From NCBI GenBank assembly GCA_000711775.1, contig ARYC01017409.1, positions 1-64,000 of the forward strand: 64,000 bases of DNA, given 5' to 3'. Made by a program: the position numbers and the translations under genes. The stretch is from Oxytricha trifallax (taxonomy: Eukaryota > Ciliophora > Spirotrichea > Sporadotrichida > Oxytrichidae). The notes beneath the pieces were generated by a model that saw only the letters and a program-made list of their open reading frames with translations, was not told the origin of the DNA and ran no database searches. Positions 1 through 13,100 of the stretch are shown here, in pieces (the first letter of the stretch is position 1; every line of letters starts with the position of its first letter).

Positions 1-275
1 AGAATTTAAAAATGCTCTCTAAAGGCAAATGGGATATTTTTGAATATACTGTTCTCCATTCTTCATAAGCAAACCCAAGTTCTCTCTTATTATAATTCTT
101 TTTATCTTAAAACTTACTTATACTTAGCACCAGTTGTAGGATTGACTACTGTCACATCACTTAACACTTCATTGTTCAAGAAATCGCTGATATTAGAGTG
201 TGTAAGTTTCTTTTTAGGTTCCTCCCCGATTTAACCCCCACTCGGTGGAACTGGTTGCTTGTTTGCGTCTGCCAT
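1..275 (-). CDS. BTB/POZ-domain protein, N-terminal part
   Basis: The frame starts at an ATG at 275 on the minus strand and reads MADANKQPVPPSGGQ, then a lysine stretch, then ISDFLNNEVLSDVTVVNP. The last segment matches the opening strand and helix of a BTB/POZ domain, which usually mediates dimerisation or cullin-3 adaptor binding. TAA is read as Gln in this exon. A GT-AG intron probably begins after the TGAKY codons at about 120. Sequence further left does not clearly continue the BTB fold, so an IES or a scrambled order is possible there. The gene is cut by the window edge. The start exon is well supported; the rest is not. Confidence 0.55.
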
Positions 276-469
276 TATTCAAATTAAAATAAAAATTAAA
301 TTTATAGATTAACGAAAACTTTGAAACTAACTTTAAAACTTAAATTAACTTTAAAGACTTCAGGAATGATTAATAAACTAAATTAAACTAATTAAGTATG
401 TGGGTTTGATTTAATAAATTAAATTGATTAGAGAGTTTATAATAAATATAATCGCCACTAAATATATAA

Positions 470-787
470 ATGGGACACAGTTTCAAGTAACTCAGAATTA
501 ACTTCAACATCTACTGGGCTAAGTTTTACAACTATCTCCTCCAAGCCATCTACTGGGGGTCAGTCCCATCCATTATCATGTTTGGTAAGTCAATCATGCC
601 ATTATAGATATTCTTAATTCCATTTAATCATTGTGCAATTGTTGATGTGTCTAATCACTATTGTATTATAGGTCTCTTCTCTAAGCCATACAGTCCCCTA
701 ATTATCGCTATGTGGTAAACTATTACCGGTTAAGAAGACACCAGCTCAAATGACATGTACGGAGCACCCCCTCAAGGCTTCTATTGA
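470..787 (+). CDS. Small predicted membrane protein (76 aa)
   Basis: Two exons, 470-584 and 672-787, are joined by an 87-nt GT-AG intron (GTAAGT to TATTATAG). The product is 76 residues and ends at TGA, with TAA read as Gln three times. A hydrophobic segment containing AIYWGSVPSIIMFGLF straddles the splice junction and probably crosses a membrane. A second apolar patch, SPLIIAMWQTI, follows. The size and the WGSVP-type segment recall small mitochondrial outer-membrane or respiratory-complex subunits, but I do not recognise the family. The exon-intron structure is clean and no IES is needed. Confidence 0.6.
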
Positions 788-1088
788 AGGCAAATTCAGA
801 AAATCATAATAAATTGCAAAGTATAAATATATAAGAAAATATGGTCAATCATGGATGATGAAGATAGGCTTCTACCGATTAAAAGCATAATATATTAATT
901 AACCTAAAATATTCATAAAAATGTGGTCTTTGATAGTTTGTAGGAAGATTAGGATGTAAGGGAATGAGAATTGTAGGATTTTTTATATATTAGAGGCAGA
1001 AATTAATACTACTCATAGTCATAAACACTTATACATATATGAAAATTTCAGATGACTAGGGTATTTCTTGTGCTCTTTATTATTATTC
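788..1088. other. Intergenic, nothing recognised
   Basis: AT-rich sequence between two convergent genes. TGA is frequent in all frames and no RNA gene or repeat is evident. Confidence 0.5.
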
Positions 1089-3896
1089 TCAAGAAATTTT
1101 CCAAGAAGCTGAGCACATGAATGGGTTATCAGCATCATCATCTTACTCATCTAAATAATCATTTTCTTTTACTTCCTCTTCTATTTAATCATCTAAGTCA
1201 TCTCTGCGATCATTTAAATCTTCCAAGTCATCCTACTTTTCAATCTATTACTTATTGTTACTGCTTTTAATTTCTTCAGTATCATCTTTATTTATTTGAC
1301 TTTACTTATATTCCTCGATCTATTCAGCGATAGTCTTTTGCTTCTGAAGTGACTCATTAGTGTTACTACTGGGGTTTAGGGTGAGCACTCCTCCTGACGC
1401 TCCCAGGCCTGAGAGGTGGGAGCTCTTTAGGTGCGCTAATGATGGTAGAATTGGCATTAAACAAAAAAATATAAAAAATTCATGGCTTGCTTCCCCCTTT
1501 CCCTTTCAAAGTCACTGGCTAACCCTTGAATGTTCCCATAATTTTAGGTTTTTATTGAAGTAAATTGCTAGTTTTAAGACTTGACAAAGGTGTTACTGAA
1601 GTGCTGCTAGTCAAGGTGTTGCTCTAATTTAATTCTATAAAACATATATAAAGCTAAATTTACCTTGCTCCTGATTGCCAAGCTTGAAAGAACTCTTAAA
1701 GGATTGCTAAGTGGAATTAAAAGCATCACTTTAATTGTCTCTTTCAGAGAAAGCTTTCGTTATTTTTGTGAATTTATTTTCCAATTCTTGAGCTTTAGTC
1801 TCAAATTTTTCCTATAAATAATGACATGAAATAATAAATTCTTACAATAAAATAGCTAAAAGTCGCTTGATTTTTATGATCAAAGTAGTCATACTCAGTT
1901 TGGTAGGTTTGATACAATTCTAAGAACTATTTCATTTCTCTAACCAAATCATTTTTCCTGAGTTTTTAAAGCTTGTCTTTCTCTTCTCTCAATCCAGGTA
2001 TATATTCTTAAGCAATTCTAAAACTAATCAGAGATGCATAAGTTAAGAATTCTAGTAATTTGTTCATATGTTCAAGCTGCTTAACAATTTTCTCTGCTCT
2101 ATCAATCCACATCTGAGTTATAAGTTTTGGAGTGTTCTTTTTTGAATTTATCATTTCTATAGGCTTGACACTTTAAGTTTTGCTATCATAAAAACCTGAC
2201 ATGGTTTGAGTCATACCCATAGATTGAGAAGAGTTTTGAAAACTACCTGGGCCATATGCTGTTCCAGGCCTAGCAAAGTACAGGAAATCTAAATTATTTT
2301 TAGAGTAAAAGCTTTGATTCATGGGATTTTCGTTTGAATTAGCTTAATCTTAACTGATTTGCTTCTCAATGTTATTTTGCATCAGTTCCCGGATCCAAAA
2401 GTTCTCTTGGAATTTTTAAATTACAGTTTAGGCTTACTATATTTCTTATTAAAAATTCTCGTAATCCCTCGCTCCTCTTTAAATAGCAATTGGTATATTA
2501 ACTCTTGTTCTTACTTTTGCTATAATAGTACCCATCAATCTATCAATAAAGCTAACAATTCTTGCTTCCTTGTAGAAATTAGAATTTTCATAAATGTTTT
2601 TCAAACTTTTTAGCAAAACAACGATGACTAACTAAATATCTCTAAGCTCTCTCGCTTGTTCAATTTATTAAACAGGTTTCTCAATGACTTTCATGTACTT
2701 ATTGTTCCATCGTGCTTCCTTCGCACCTTAAATTACTCGACTCTTTTCTTTTGTGAATTTTTCAAGTGAACTCATGATACTCTTATCATCAGAATTAGCA
2801 AGGATTTGCATGCTAATTTCAACATAGTTCTGCTTTACTTCAGTGTTAATGGCTTCTAGTATTCTTGACATGTCTCTCCAATAATGCACTTCACCAATCA
2901 TACCCTCCCCTGGTATAGTGTCTCTAAGTTTATCTAGTAAAGTCTAGATGTTTTTGCTCCATAGGTTCAAGTAATCATGAACTGTCCCAAGCTCTAAAGG
3001 GGACATCTTTTTGTAGATCTCTGATGGATCTTCAGCCTTAGATGGGTCATATATGCTCTACAGAGGTGGTCTCTTAATCCATTGATTTTCATCAACAGAA
3101 ATATCTGAATTTGTAGTACTTGGTGTCATTTAACGTTCAGGTGTTTAAAGAGCACTGTTGCTTGCTGTACTTTGATTCATGTCTGTACTCATCATATTGA
3201 AACGTTATGAAAATTTGCTATTCCCACCTTTTCGCATTTACTGCTGTATTTCCCTGCTTGAAGTGTATTCCTTGTTTTCATCGAGAGGCAGCTATTGCTT
3301 ATTTCTTACTTATTTCGTACTTTTTTCTTTGCTTTCTTCAACCACTTCTCTCAGAGCATGTATTATTGTGCTGAAAAGTGTAAAGGAACTGACTTAATTG
3401 TACCAACATTGACTGACTCCACTCATAAAATATATTAGATTAATTTGCAAAATAATGTGTCAAATATGATTCATAATGTACAGAAAGGAGAAGCTTTTGT
3501 TGTGTATTAAATTATACTTACCTTATTTCATGACTTAAACCTCATGCTTATCTAGAAATACTAATATCAATTCACCTCCTTTTTCAGCCCAAATTTAATT
3601 GATTAGTGATACTCGTTGTATCACTTTAAATTGTTGCAATTCTTTACAAATAATTGTAAATTACCAATCAATTTATTACTGAAATTTAGGAATAATCTCT
3701 AAATATAAGTTTAAAAATATTCTTGGTCATCATTAGCGAATAAATCATTATCCAATGCACTTTAACTCATAACACTCTCACTCTCATCTTAATCTATGTT
3801 ATTATCTTCTTGGAAGTCATATCCCTAGGTGAGTTGATTGGGATGCTGATTTTTATATCTGGAGGTTTTCTTTGATCTCATTGAAGAAATAGACAT
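1089..3896 (-). CDS. Dynein heavy-chain tail-like protein (DHC_N1 region)
   Basis: The frame starts at 3896 with MSISSMRSKKTSRYK. A stretch including YWRDMSRILEAINTEVKQ and then KEARWNNKYMKVIEKP resembles the DHC_N1 tail region of dynein heavy chains, which binds intermediate chains. A later LKNIYENSNFYKEARIVSFI segment fits the same domain. Three GT-AG introns are visible (near 3400-3520, 1810-1850 and 1625-1672). One IES with pointer AGTAACAC lies at 1360-1589, and a probable second one with pointer ATT lies near 3600-3670. The protein then runs into a Gln/Glu-rich coil and an Asp-rich tail, and stops at TGA 1089-1091. At roughly 800 residues it lacks the motor. Either it is a free-standing tail-like protein or the motor-coding segments lie elsewhere in the germline. 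Confidence 0.6.
1360..1589. other. IES, pointer GTGTTACT (8 bp)
   Basis: Direct repeats GTGTTACT at 1360-1367 and 1590-1597 flank a 230-bp segment in the dynein-tail-like gene. Removing one copy joins EQHLDQQHF to SNTNESLQKQK in frame on the minus strand. The IES is unusual in holding a GC-rich core at about 1385-1430. Confidence 0.8.
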
Positions 3897-4171
3897 TACT
3901 ATTTTAAATTCAAAAGTCTATTAATTTATTTTAATATAATTATCCACTTCATATAATGTGCACACAATTACTTCATCTATAGACATTTAATATAAATATT
4001 GCTATCAAATATTTCTAATTACTTCAAATGACTATAATCAGTGTAAATTATATGGTAAATGAATAATAAACAAATGAAAAGTTAATAGCTAGAAAGCTTT
4101 AGAGTTTTCATGTTTTAAACATCGATAAATATATTGATATCTAGAAATTTTTAATAAGTGTTGTAGTGTTC

Positions 4172-7100
4172 TCAATTATCATTGTCTTCTCTTTCATCAC
4201 AGTCACTAAGCTCCTCCTCATCAATTTCAACTAAAAAAATATTACGATAATATTAGTTCTTACTGATAATGTTGTTTTTCTCTTTCATGAGCTCTGTTAA
4301 GTAGGGTCCATCAATTTTCTCATCGAATATCAACTCGAACTTATTGTCTGGGCAAACATCGTTTACTACGCATTTCTTCTAACTCCAGTTTTCTGGGGGT
4401 GGTAGAAAGTATAATTTACTATAAGAAAGCCTTACCACTTTTTGATTAAAAATAAAATTAAGTGGGAACATAGGATCAACTACTAATCTTAGTGTGTTCT
4501 CAACCATGTTGGGTATCAACCTGGCTAAGAGTGGACATCCCAATTCTAGACAGGGATTTGTATTCACTTCAATTAAGTATGTTTTGAACTCATCATCAAA
4601 CATAAAGTCAAATCCGTAAATCTAAATAAATATATTAACATGCAACTACTATTTATATTTTCTCATTTTTTTGATACTGTACTAACTAATAAAGAATATC
4701 TTAACAACTAATTTATAATTTTTAACTATTTACCTCAAAAGTGTTGATTCTGCGTTTTGGATCCATTTTGCCATAGACTGCTCTGAAGCAATCAGTGACT
4801 AGCTTTTTCATCTGTGGCAGCAAATCTCGATCAAAACATATATTCAAATCAGCATAGTTTTTGTCTAGGTAATTTTGTAAATCGTTGTAGCTTAACTTAT
4901 TTCCTGCTTCATATTTCTCATAAAAATGTGATTTTTAGAATGATTCTTGAGTTTAATGAACTCAACTATTAAAAACTTTCTGAATTATATACATTTATTA
5001 TTTGAATATATTTTCCGTAATCTTCTGCTTTCTTTTGGACTGCATCATTTGTTAAGTGTATCATTCTGTTGCTCAAGTTTTACAATGTAAACTATTTATA
5101 TATTTTGAAATTTATCAAATGAGCTAACTGTTAAAAAAAAATGTAGTCTTAGACTATAAAATTCTCATGCACTTATATGATAATAAATTAAACTCTCTAC
5201 ATGATGTTCTAATATAGCCATCCTGATAGAAATAACCCTTTAGATTACCATTAACTGATGACATAAATGCATACAATCTAATGTCAAACTTTCTCTTATT
5301 GATTAATAATGGATTGTGAATATATTTCTATACGATGCAAGTATGCCCTTATTTATTCAACTATTTCATTAATTATCTCACAAATAACATAGAAAATTGC
5401 TAATCTTAATGTATTATTGATAATATATATCATAAATCAAAGTACGCTTCTTGTTGGCAGTTGACTCTAAAATAATGCTCTTAATTTCTTCATAGTCTTT
5501 CGAGACCATAATCCCATTGCCTCTATTGGTGTTTTCACCAGGCTTAATTATCCAAATGTTTTTCTTAACACTTTCCTTAAATTCTCCTTAATCGTTAAGA
5601 TTGCTATTTACTATTCCGCTATTAGCATAAATTTGATTAATATTTTGAAAGTAATGCTGAATATAAACTTAACACTAAGATTTTAACAGGTAATTGTATT
5701 AAATAGAAATTATTAGCATTTTCCTTTTTCATTTCAGTTTTGACTTGCTTTTGCTTCTTAACTTCCTCTTCTTCCTTATTATAATAAGCCTTGAATCTCG
5801 TGAATTCAGGGTCCTCTAATCCTTCTTTGATGTGAAAAGTAACTGGCAGAGCAGAGAAGACGTCCTTGTTCATGGCTTCATAGTAAATTTTCATGTTTAA
5901 AAACATAGCCTTTTTGTTACTCAAGTGGAAATTATCCTCCAGTTTGTTGTAAAGCTTCACTTAAAGTTGGTTCTAGAGGGTCTGCTACTGTTGTTAGGCA
6001 AGGGGGTTTTGGGGTTGAGGCTGCTTTTCAGTGGTGGCTAACTGAGAAGTGAGAGTGTCTTTCTTGTCACCTGAGTTCTCTAGTGATTGAGTGGAAGATT
6101 AGAGTTGATTCTTTCTTTTCTTTTTCATTTTCCCAGAAGACATAGTTGGAGTTTATATCAAGGTTGAAGTATAATACTTCATAATAGTAATAAATTTTTT
6201 AGATTTATAATTAACTTATAGAACTCAAATTACTTTGGCCGTTACCATTGGCCAGTCTTAAACCAGACTTTTTATCTTCATATTTACAGTATAAAGTGTC
6301 CATAATAACATTTTTTTTCAGCTAAGTCCACATAAAATTCACTTTGTCAATCTCTTCTTTATCATGTAGAAGCCACCAGTATCTCGTTTTAAAGAGAGTT
6401 CTGATTATTCCTTCAAAAAGAATTATTAATAAATATAAGTTTTATTTTACGATGAAAATTCATTTTTACAATAGGATTGAGTTGTTGCCCTTTCCAACAA
6501 AGCATTTATACTGCTATAGAATAATAAATTTATTAATCATTATTCAAGGAATTTACGATTAACTTATAATATTTTTTATTTTAAATAATATTAAGGCTGC
6601 AAGATCTACTCCTCAACACCTGGAATGTCATTTGAAGTTGGTGCACTCTCTTCCTACATGACCTTGCATAAATAAGCAATGATTTTTTCTTTAATCATGT
6701 TCGCTTGCTCTCTCCCTCCTTTTATGGCTGAACCATCAGCTGCGAATAAATTTTTAGTAATTTAACTGCTGAGGCCCATTTATTTGGCTTGTTACATAAT
6801 AGCTGGCAAGTTTAGTTTGCCCTTAGTTCTAAATAACAATTGAATCATTGTGTTGTTATTTTTATCTAAAAAATTGCATACCAATACTTTACACTAAGAT
6901 AAATACTAAACTAATAATTCTATATTTGATTGTTGTAGTTATTGAGACAAACATTAATTCTATGATCCTAATGATGAGAATAATCTTCCCAATTCTACAA
7001 TATCTTTATTTTAGTAGGCCCATATTTTGAGAAATTTTATTGATTTTAGTTTGAAAGATTAACTATAGCAGAAGTTTGCATAGCATTTTGAGATTGATCT

Positions 7101-10100
7101 TCTAAGGTCAAAGCTTTTTGCTGAAGTCTTCGGGGTTATGATCCGTTACCTGTCAGGCCTTTTTGGCTCATTGATCTAGCACTATTCTTTTCTGTCATTG
7201 CTCCTTAAGGTATACTTGAATCGTTTTTGGCATGATTACGGGTTTAATTTGACATAAAATGCATTGTGGTTGAAGAGGTAGTTGTTGAGTTCATTGATCT
7301 AGTTTCTGTCTCTGATTTTTAATTAATTTTTTATCAATTTACTAACTATAAAAATTGTTACTCTTTGAAGTTAATTGATAAACTGATTCATATTCACCAT
7401 TTCCCTTGGAGTTTATAGTCGAATTATTTCGTACTCTAACTGGTTTGGTGATATTTTTACCCTAATTCAAAGGATTGTACCTTCTAACATCTTTCTGCTG
7501 CTAAATCAAATTTTGCTTGATGTTAGTCATTGTTTGATTGAACTCACTCAATTCACTGCCCACACTTTCATCCCTATCTCTAATTGTCTCCTAATTCTAG
7601 TCGATACTTTATGAACAGCCTACGACCAAAACGTACATGCTTGCTACTTTCCTGCCACTGTCTTTTACAGCTTCATGCAGATAGTTCTTTTTCTATGAGA
7701 TTTTTACTCTTCTGCCCTTCATCTAGACGTTCTTTATGATATCCTGGACGTATTCGTTGATTTGATCTGAATCGGAGGGAGTGTCTGAGGGTGGATTTGG
7801 GTTAATGATTACTTTCACGTGATCTATGTTTGTGCTTTACAGACATAGGTTTGCTTGCTATTGCTATTTACTAATATTATGATAAACAATATTAATTAGT
7901 TATTATTTAAAAAATCAGAACTTTAAATAAGTGAAATATTTACTTAAATTATTTTATAATTGAGAACCCATGTTTATGAAGTTGTACTTGCTGTTATCAT
8001 TTACTGATTGAATGGACAATAAATTTCAAAATTAAGATAAATTAAACTTTACTTTTAAGTATATATGACATTAGTTCTTCAAGCCCTCCATTGATACTTT
8101 GTCCTATTTAGGGTGAGAAGAAACCAACATCTTTTTAATTGGGTGTCTGGCTGATATCCTATGACCCCCTTATATTTTTATATCTCTGAGTTGAAGTTTG
8201 CTACATCGACTGAGTTTATATTTGTTACTTCTTACTAGCGCTGTTATTAGATGAAGAAATTTACTATGAGACTCTTTTATCTTTGATTGATTTAAGTGAT
8301 GGAGAAAATTTAAAAATAGTAAAAAAAACTTGATTAGTTGCATATTAAATTAAAAAATATGAGAATTGCTTAAACCTCCACTCTCTTTTAAGAAAATACA
8401 TTTATCAGCAAACTCCTAATCATAGATTTCATGGCTAACTTAAATGAATACGTAGTCAAAGTTCAACCTACCCTAGTTATTATTTGTAACGTTTTTAACT
8501 AAAGTAGCCGTTTAATGGTCATCATTTGATGAATGCAATTTCATAGCTTATTTAGCAAAACTTTTGGCTTGCACAGTTAAGTCTTATCTCTTCTAACTAA
8601 GAGATTAATTTCTAATGTTAGAAGTAGACTCATTAGGTATGCCTTAACTAGGGTGTCCAAGTGTAACTTTCCTGTTAAAGTTCTTGGAATCTATTTGCAT
8701 TTATTCTCCAGAAATGTTCAAATTGTTCAGAGTAGTACTTGTACCGCCTTGTCTTCTGGGAGGTTGTTAAGCAGTGAAATTTATGTTTTGCTTGAAGTTG
8801 GTTGTCTCTAAAGGTGGGTAAACGTTAGTGGAAGAGATTTGATGTTAGACAGAGTAGCCTCCATCGATTGGAGTTAGTTCATCTTAGAGTGAGTATGATT
8901 GGGGTCCATCAAGTTAATTTGAGGTACTTCCATCTTCATTTAATTTACCATAAAGACTAATAAGATTATAAAAAACTGATTTCTAGTAATCTTGGGATAA
9001 ATTTTGATAATTAAAAGACTAGTCTTACCAATTTAATTCTAATCTGCTTCAACTTAAAACCTATTGACATAATCTATATATTTGGGATTTCCTATCTAAT
9101 TAGTACTCATCTTTAATCCCTAAAATTCTTTGTAGTTATTATCAAGCATTTGCTGATTTTACTGTTAAGAAGTGATGACATGCTAGGAAAACTTGATTAT
9201 AATTATTAAATGAATGAGATAAGTGAGAGAATTTTTTAATTATCATTTATCATTCTATATAATAAAGTACTTTCCATAGTGACTAGCTGGTGGACTAACA
9301 AATTTCCTAGCAGCTTGATTATTACCTCCCACTATTTAAGCTGTGACGTTATTAGTGATGTGCTTAGTAGAATTCAGCTAGTTATTTTAAAACTTAGTAT
9401 GAACATCATTATTGAATATTTGCATCTATCCAGCTTTAGCAGCCACGCTTCTATTTGAAATGTATTGTGTATTAGGGTTCCCTCCAATCCCGTTATGAGT
9501 GTTTTCCTAACCTGAAACCGCTTGCTTGCCAGCATTTGAATAGTAATTTTCTAAAGCATTCTTGCTACCTTGATGATTTGAAGAATTACTACCTGAAACT
9601 TGTGAGCCTCCATATATAGAAGTTGAAACTCCACTGGTCTGATCCTAAATTGTGGCTGTTGCTGTGTTAGGATGGGACATGTTTTATAGATGGCTACCTA
9701 CTTTCAATTAAGTTTTCTGGGCTGAAGAGGGGTGATGTAAGTTTTAAGCATTTTGCCCGTACCCACTAATGCTCATCAATCCGTTAATTCCAGACGATTA
9801 AGCGTTTTTTTAAATAAAACTTAAACTGCTATAAAGCTCATTATAGCATTTCTTAATAAAAAAATTTAATAATTTATTGAAAAGTGCCATTAAACATCTG
9901 ATTATTAACTTTAGGCTGTAACGGCTCAGAGATAAGTTGGTAATCCTTAGCAACTGAGGTACCTTTGATAAATTCATTGGGATGCAATTAATTTCCAATT
10001 TTATTCATATAGTGCATGAATATCGAAATTGGAATTAAAGAAAATCCATAAATAAATATGATAATTATTAAATATAAATGTAAATGGTTTAAGGGAAATT

Positions 10101-13100
10101 GATGGATTGTGGTTGCCCTTCTGATGCTGTTATTGAGAAATATTATGATCAGTCCGGCTTACAATTGACCTTAGTGTGCCCCAAGAGTGCGATGTGATGA
10201 TAGCTCGGAGATAGTGATGGTGTGTGGGTGCATGATTTAGAGTGAAGGTGTAGAGTGGTGGCGTGGAGTGATCATTCCTTTGAGTACTAAATACTGCTTG
10301 ACCCTGAGATAGTTGCGTATGGCCTTTCAAAGTTCGAGTATTGCTTTATTGTACCATCTCATACAGCCCGTCACTCTGCCAAAAAATTGTGCGCATGTGC
10401 TGTCCAGTACTTAGAGCGATTCCGATTCGGTGAAAATCACCCTCGCAACTCTTACAGAGGCGTGAAATACCATATATAGGAGGTGGAAATGTAAAAGATA
10501 CAAGTCGGGTTCGAGAATTGCTCAATATTACTATTGAGCGGCCTCCAACTTTCAGACCCTTATCCTATGATAATCTTCTGCTGGGGACGATGGGATATCG
10601 CGAGCGCATAGCGTTGCTTAATAGCTTGTGTGTGCGCTCAATCAGGGCCAATCATATAAATTTCAAACTGCTGGTTGTTGCCAGGTATTTTAAGGGAGGC
10701 CGCCCCATAATCTTGATAGATTTACAATAGATGGATTAGGATTAAGTTCCAATAGCAGCTGAATTAAATGATTCCAACTCTCATGAGGAAGGGGCTTCAT
10801 CAATAAAAAACAGCCAAGGCGCTATCGCTGCAGGTATTAACGAGAATGCGTCTTCTAGTATCAACAGCGTAGCCTCAGAAAAATCAGGGGAAAAAATAAA
10901 TCACATACCAGCTGAGGAAATTCCTTAGAATGAAAATTCCCTTAGTGAAAAACTAAGCATTCCAGCAGAAGGCGGCGCAGGTAATGAACATGTCGGTCGG
11001 GACGATTCAGATTCTAGCAGCAGCTCTAGTTCTAGTTCTAGCTCAAGCTCCAGCTACAGCTCAAGTTCAGCATCAAGCGTTGATCATAATCTCCCGATTA
11101 AGTCTAATGATAAAGAAATCTCGCAGAAAAAACCGGCTTAAGAGAAATAGGGTTTCAGCAAAAATCTTCCTCATTAACGCAATCGTGGAAAGCGCCTCGG
11201 CCAGAGAAATGATGGTGATATTTCCAGGGATGAAGATTATACTACCGGTTCCAATAATCGTCGTAATAGCGCCCTTCCAGACCGAGTCAAGGGACTCACG
11301 CGCTCGACCACCCTCTCGCTGAAAAAGAAATACTCAGTCATTCACCACGAATACTCGATTGACCCTCTGCGTGGTAAGTCTATTCAATTCAAGATAAGGT
11401 ACAATGATAGTGAAAATGTTGTCCTCGCTGATTACTACTATCTCGCTTAGAAATTCTCTGACGATGTCCTTGGGCCCATACATGACTACATCAAGCTTAA
11501 CAAGATCTAGGTTAACCAACCACAGATAGTAAAGGCAAGAGGCAATTGCGCAGGAGCAAGCCAAGCCCCCGCAGAATTCAATTAACTAGAACAGCCATTA
11601 GCAGAAATTGATTTTGGCACGGGATGGTACTACTCTAAAAGATACTAACACGAAGTATTTGAGCCCAGCAAATTAAGATTCAACAGCATGTGGTTCGAGG
11701 GGGCAAACCACATACATGGACTGCGTCATTCATGCCTTCAACTACGCAGTCGGGTATCGCTGCTTCACATCGCGTGAGTAGGTTATCAGGCTCATGCGCA
11801 GGAGAATGCACATCACTCACAAGGAGGCCCTCACATTCAAGCAATACAACGGCGTTTCACTAAAGCAGCTGAGCGACGTTGTCGCAGATTCCAACAACAA
11901 CCTCTACTCCCCAGCGAAGATTTACGAATGGCAGTACTCTCAGGATAACCCTTACTGCAGTGATTTGCTTAACGTGCTCAGCTAATCGAGCTCTACCGTA
12001 TTCATCATGATCTACAGGGAACAATCCGTCGGGGTCACCTTCACTCATGCTGTCACGCTTAAGAAATGTTCGCAGGGCATCGCCCTCTTCGACAGCGCTC
12101 GATCCTCAATCCTATACTCAGGCGTCGAAAAATGTGCCTCCTACTGGAATGTCTCAGACTTTCTTAAGAGTGTCTATGCCGTAAAGCTGTGGGTGCTGAA
12201 GCCTGATTCGTACAGCCCCGAATAGAAATGGAAATAAGTGGCATTATTGAAAAGCTTAATGACTGGTGATAAAACCTCTACCAAGGGCAAGATTGTGAAT
12301 ACCAAGCGTAACAAGAAAGCCAAGACCAAGCGGTTGACGTTGAGAAAGAAGCATCGTGTGCAGTAGCCGCAAGAGAGCGCCGGTGAGCTACCTTGAGTCT
12401 ATACCTAATACTTAATTCTTCTAATAACATTTCACTTACAACTCATTTCCTACCCGTTAAAACTCAGCGCATTTACTAACAGTACAATCCTCCTGCAGTC
12501 TAGTTTAAATCCCAAGTATTCCAAGCGCATTTGCTCAAGCGCTTAGCGAGATAAAGTGAAATCAATCATCCAAGAATTTTAACATTCAGCAATACTCACT
12601 GCAAATTATGGTCACTTCCCTAGAGACATGAAATGGAGTACTATGGGAGGGGAGATTGCTTGGAGAGAATGACGAATATTTCACGATCCAGCTACTAAAT
12701 GTCAGCGCAAATTCTAACGGTAGATGGATTAGGGGAATGGCTATTCGAATCACTAGCTTTAGAAGTTTATCGCTTGGCCGTTAAGGAGTTAAATCGAAAT
12801 CAATCAAATAGTACCTCAATAGTAAATTAAATATATCTGAATACTATGAGCGATCCAAGCAAGGTTTCCCTCGAGTAGCTTTCGCGCTACATAAACTCGA
12901 AGCAGGAGCTCTACGAGTCAACCATGAGAAATGGTTATTTCCTACCAAAGGTCAAGTCGTCGATCGTAACGTAAGACTATTTGCTCCAGGTCATTAGCGG
13001 AGAGCTTTGGTGCCCTCTCTACAAAGACATTCGACTGTTGCCTTGTGTGAGGCCGCCCCCAAAGCAGGTTCTCCTCGAGAAGGTTGCGGATGCCGCTGAG

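Noticed and set aside
11620..11720. Apparent frameshift at a G run (11699-11703) in the transposon gene
   Set aside because: A 73-nt GT-AG intron at 11627-11699 explains the frame change and gives a better peptidase-like motif.
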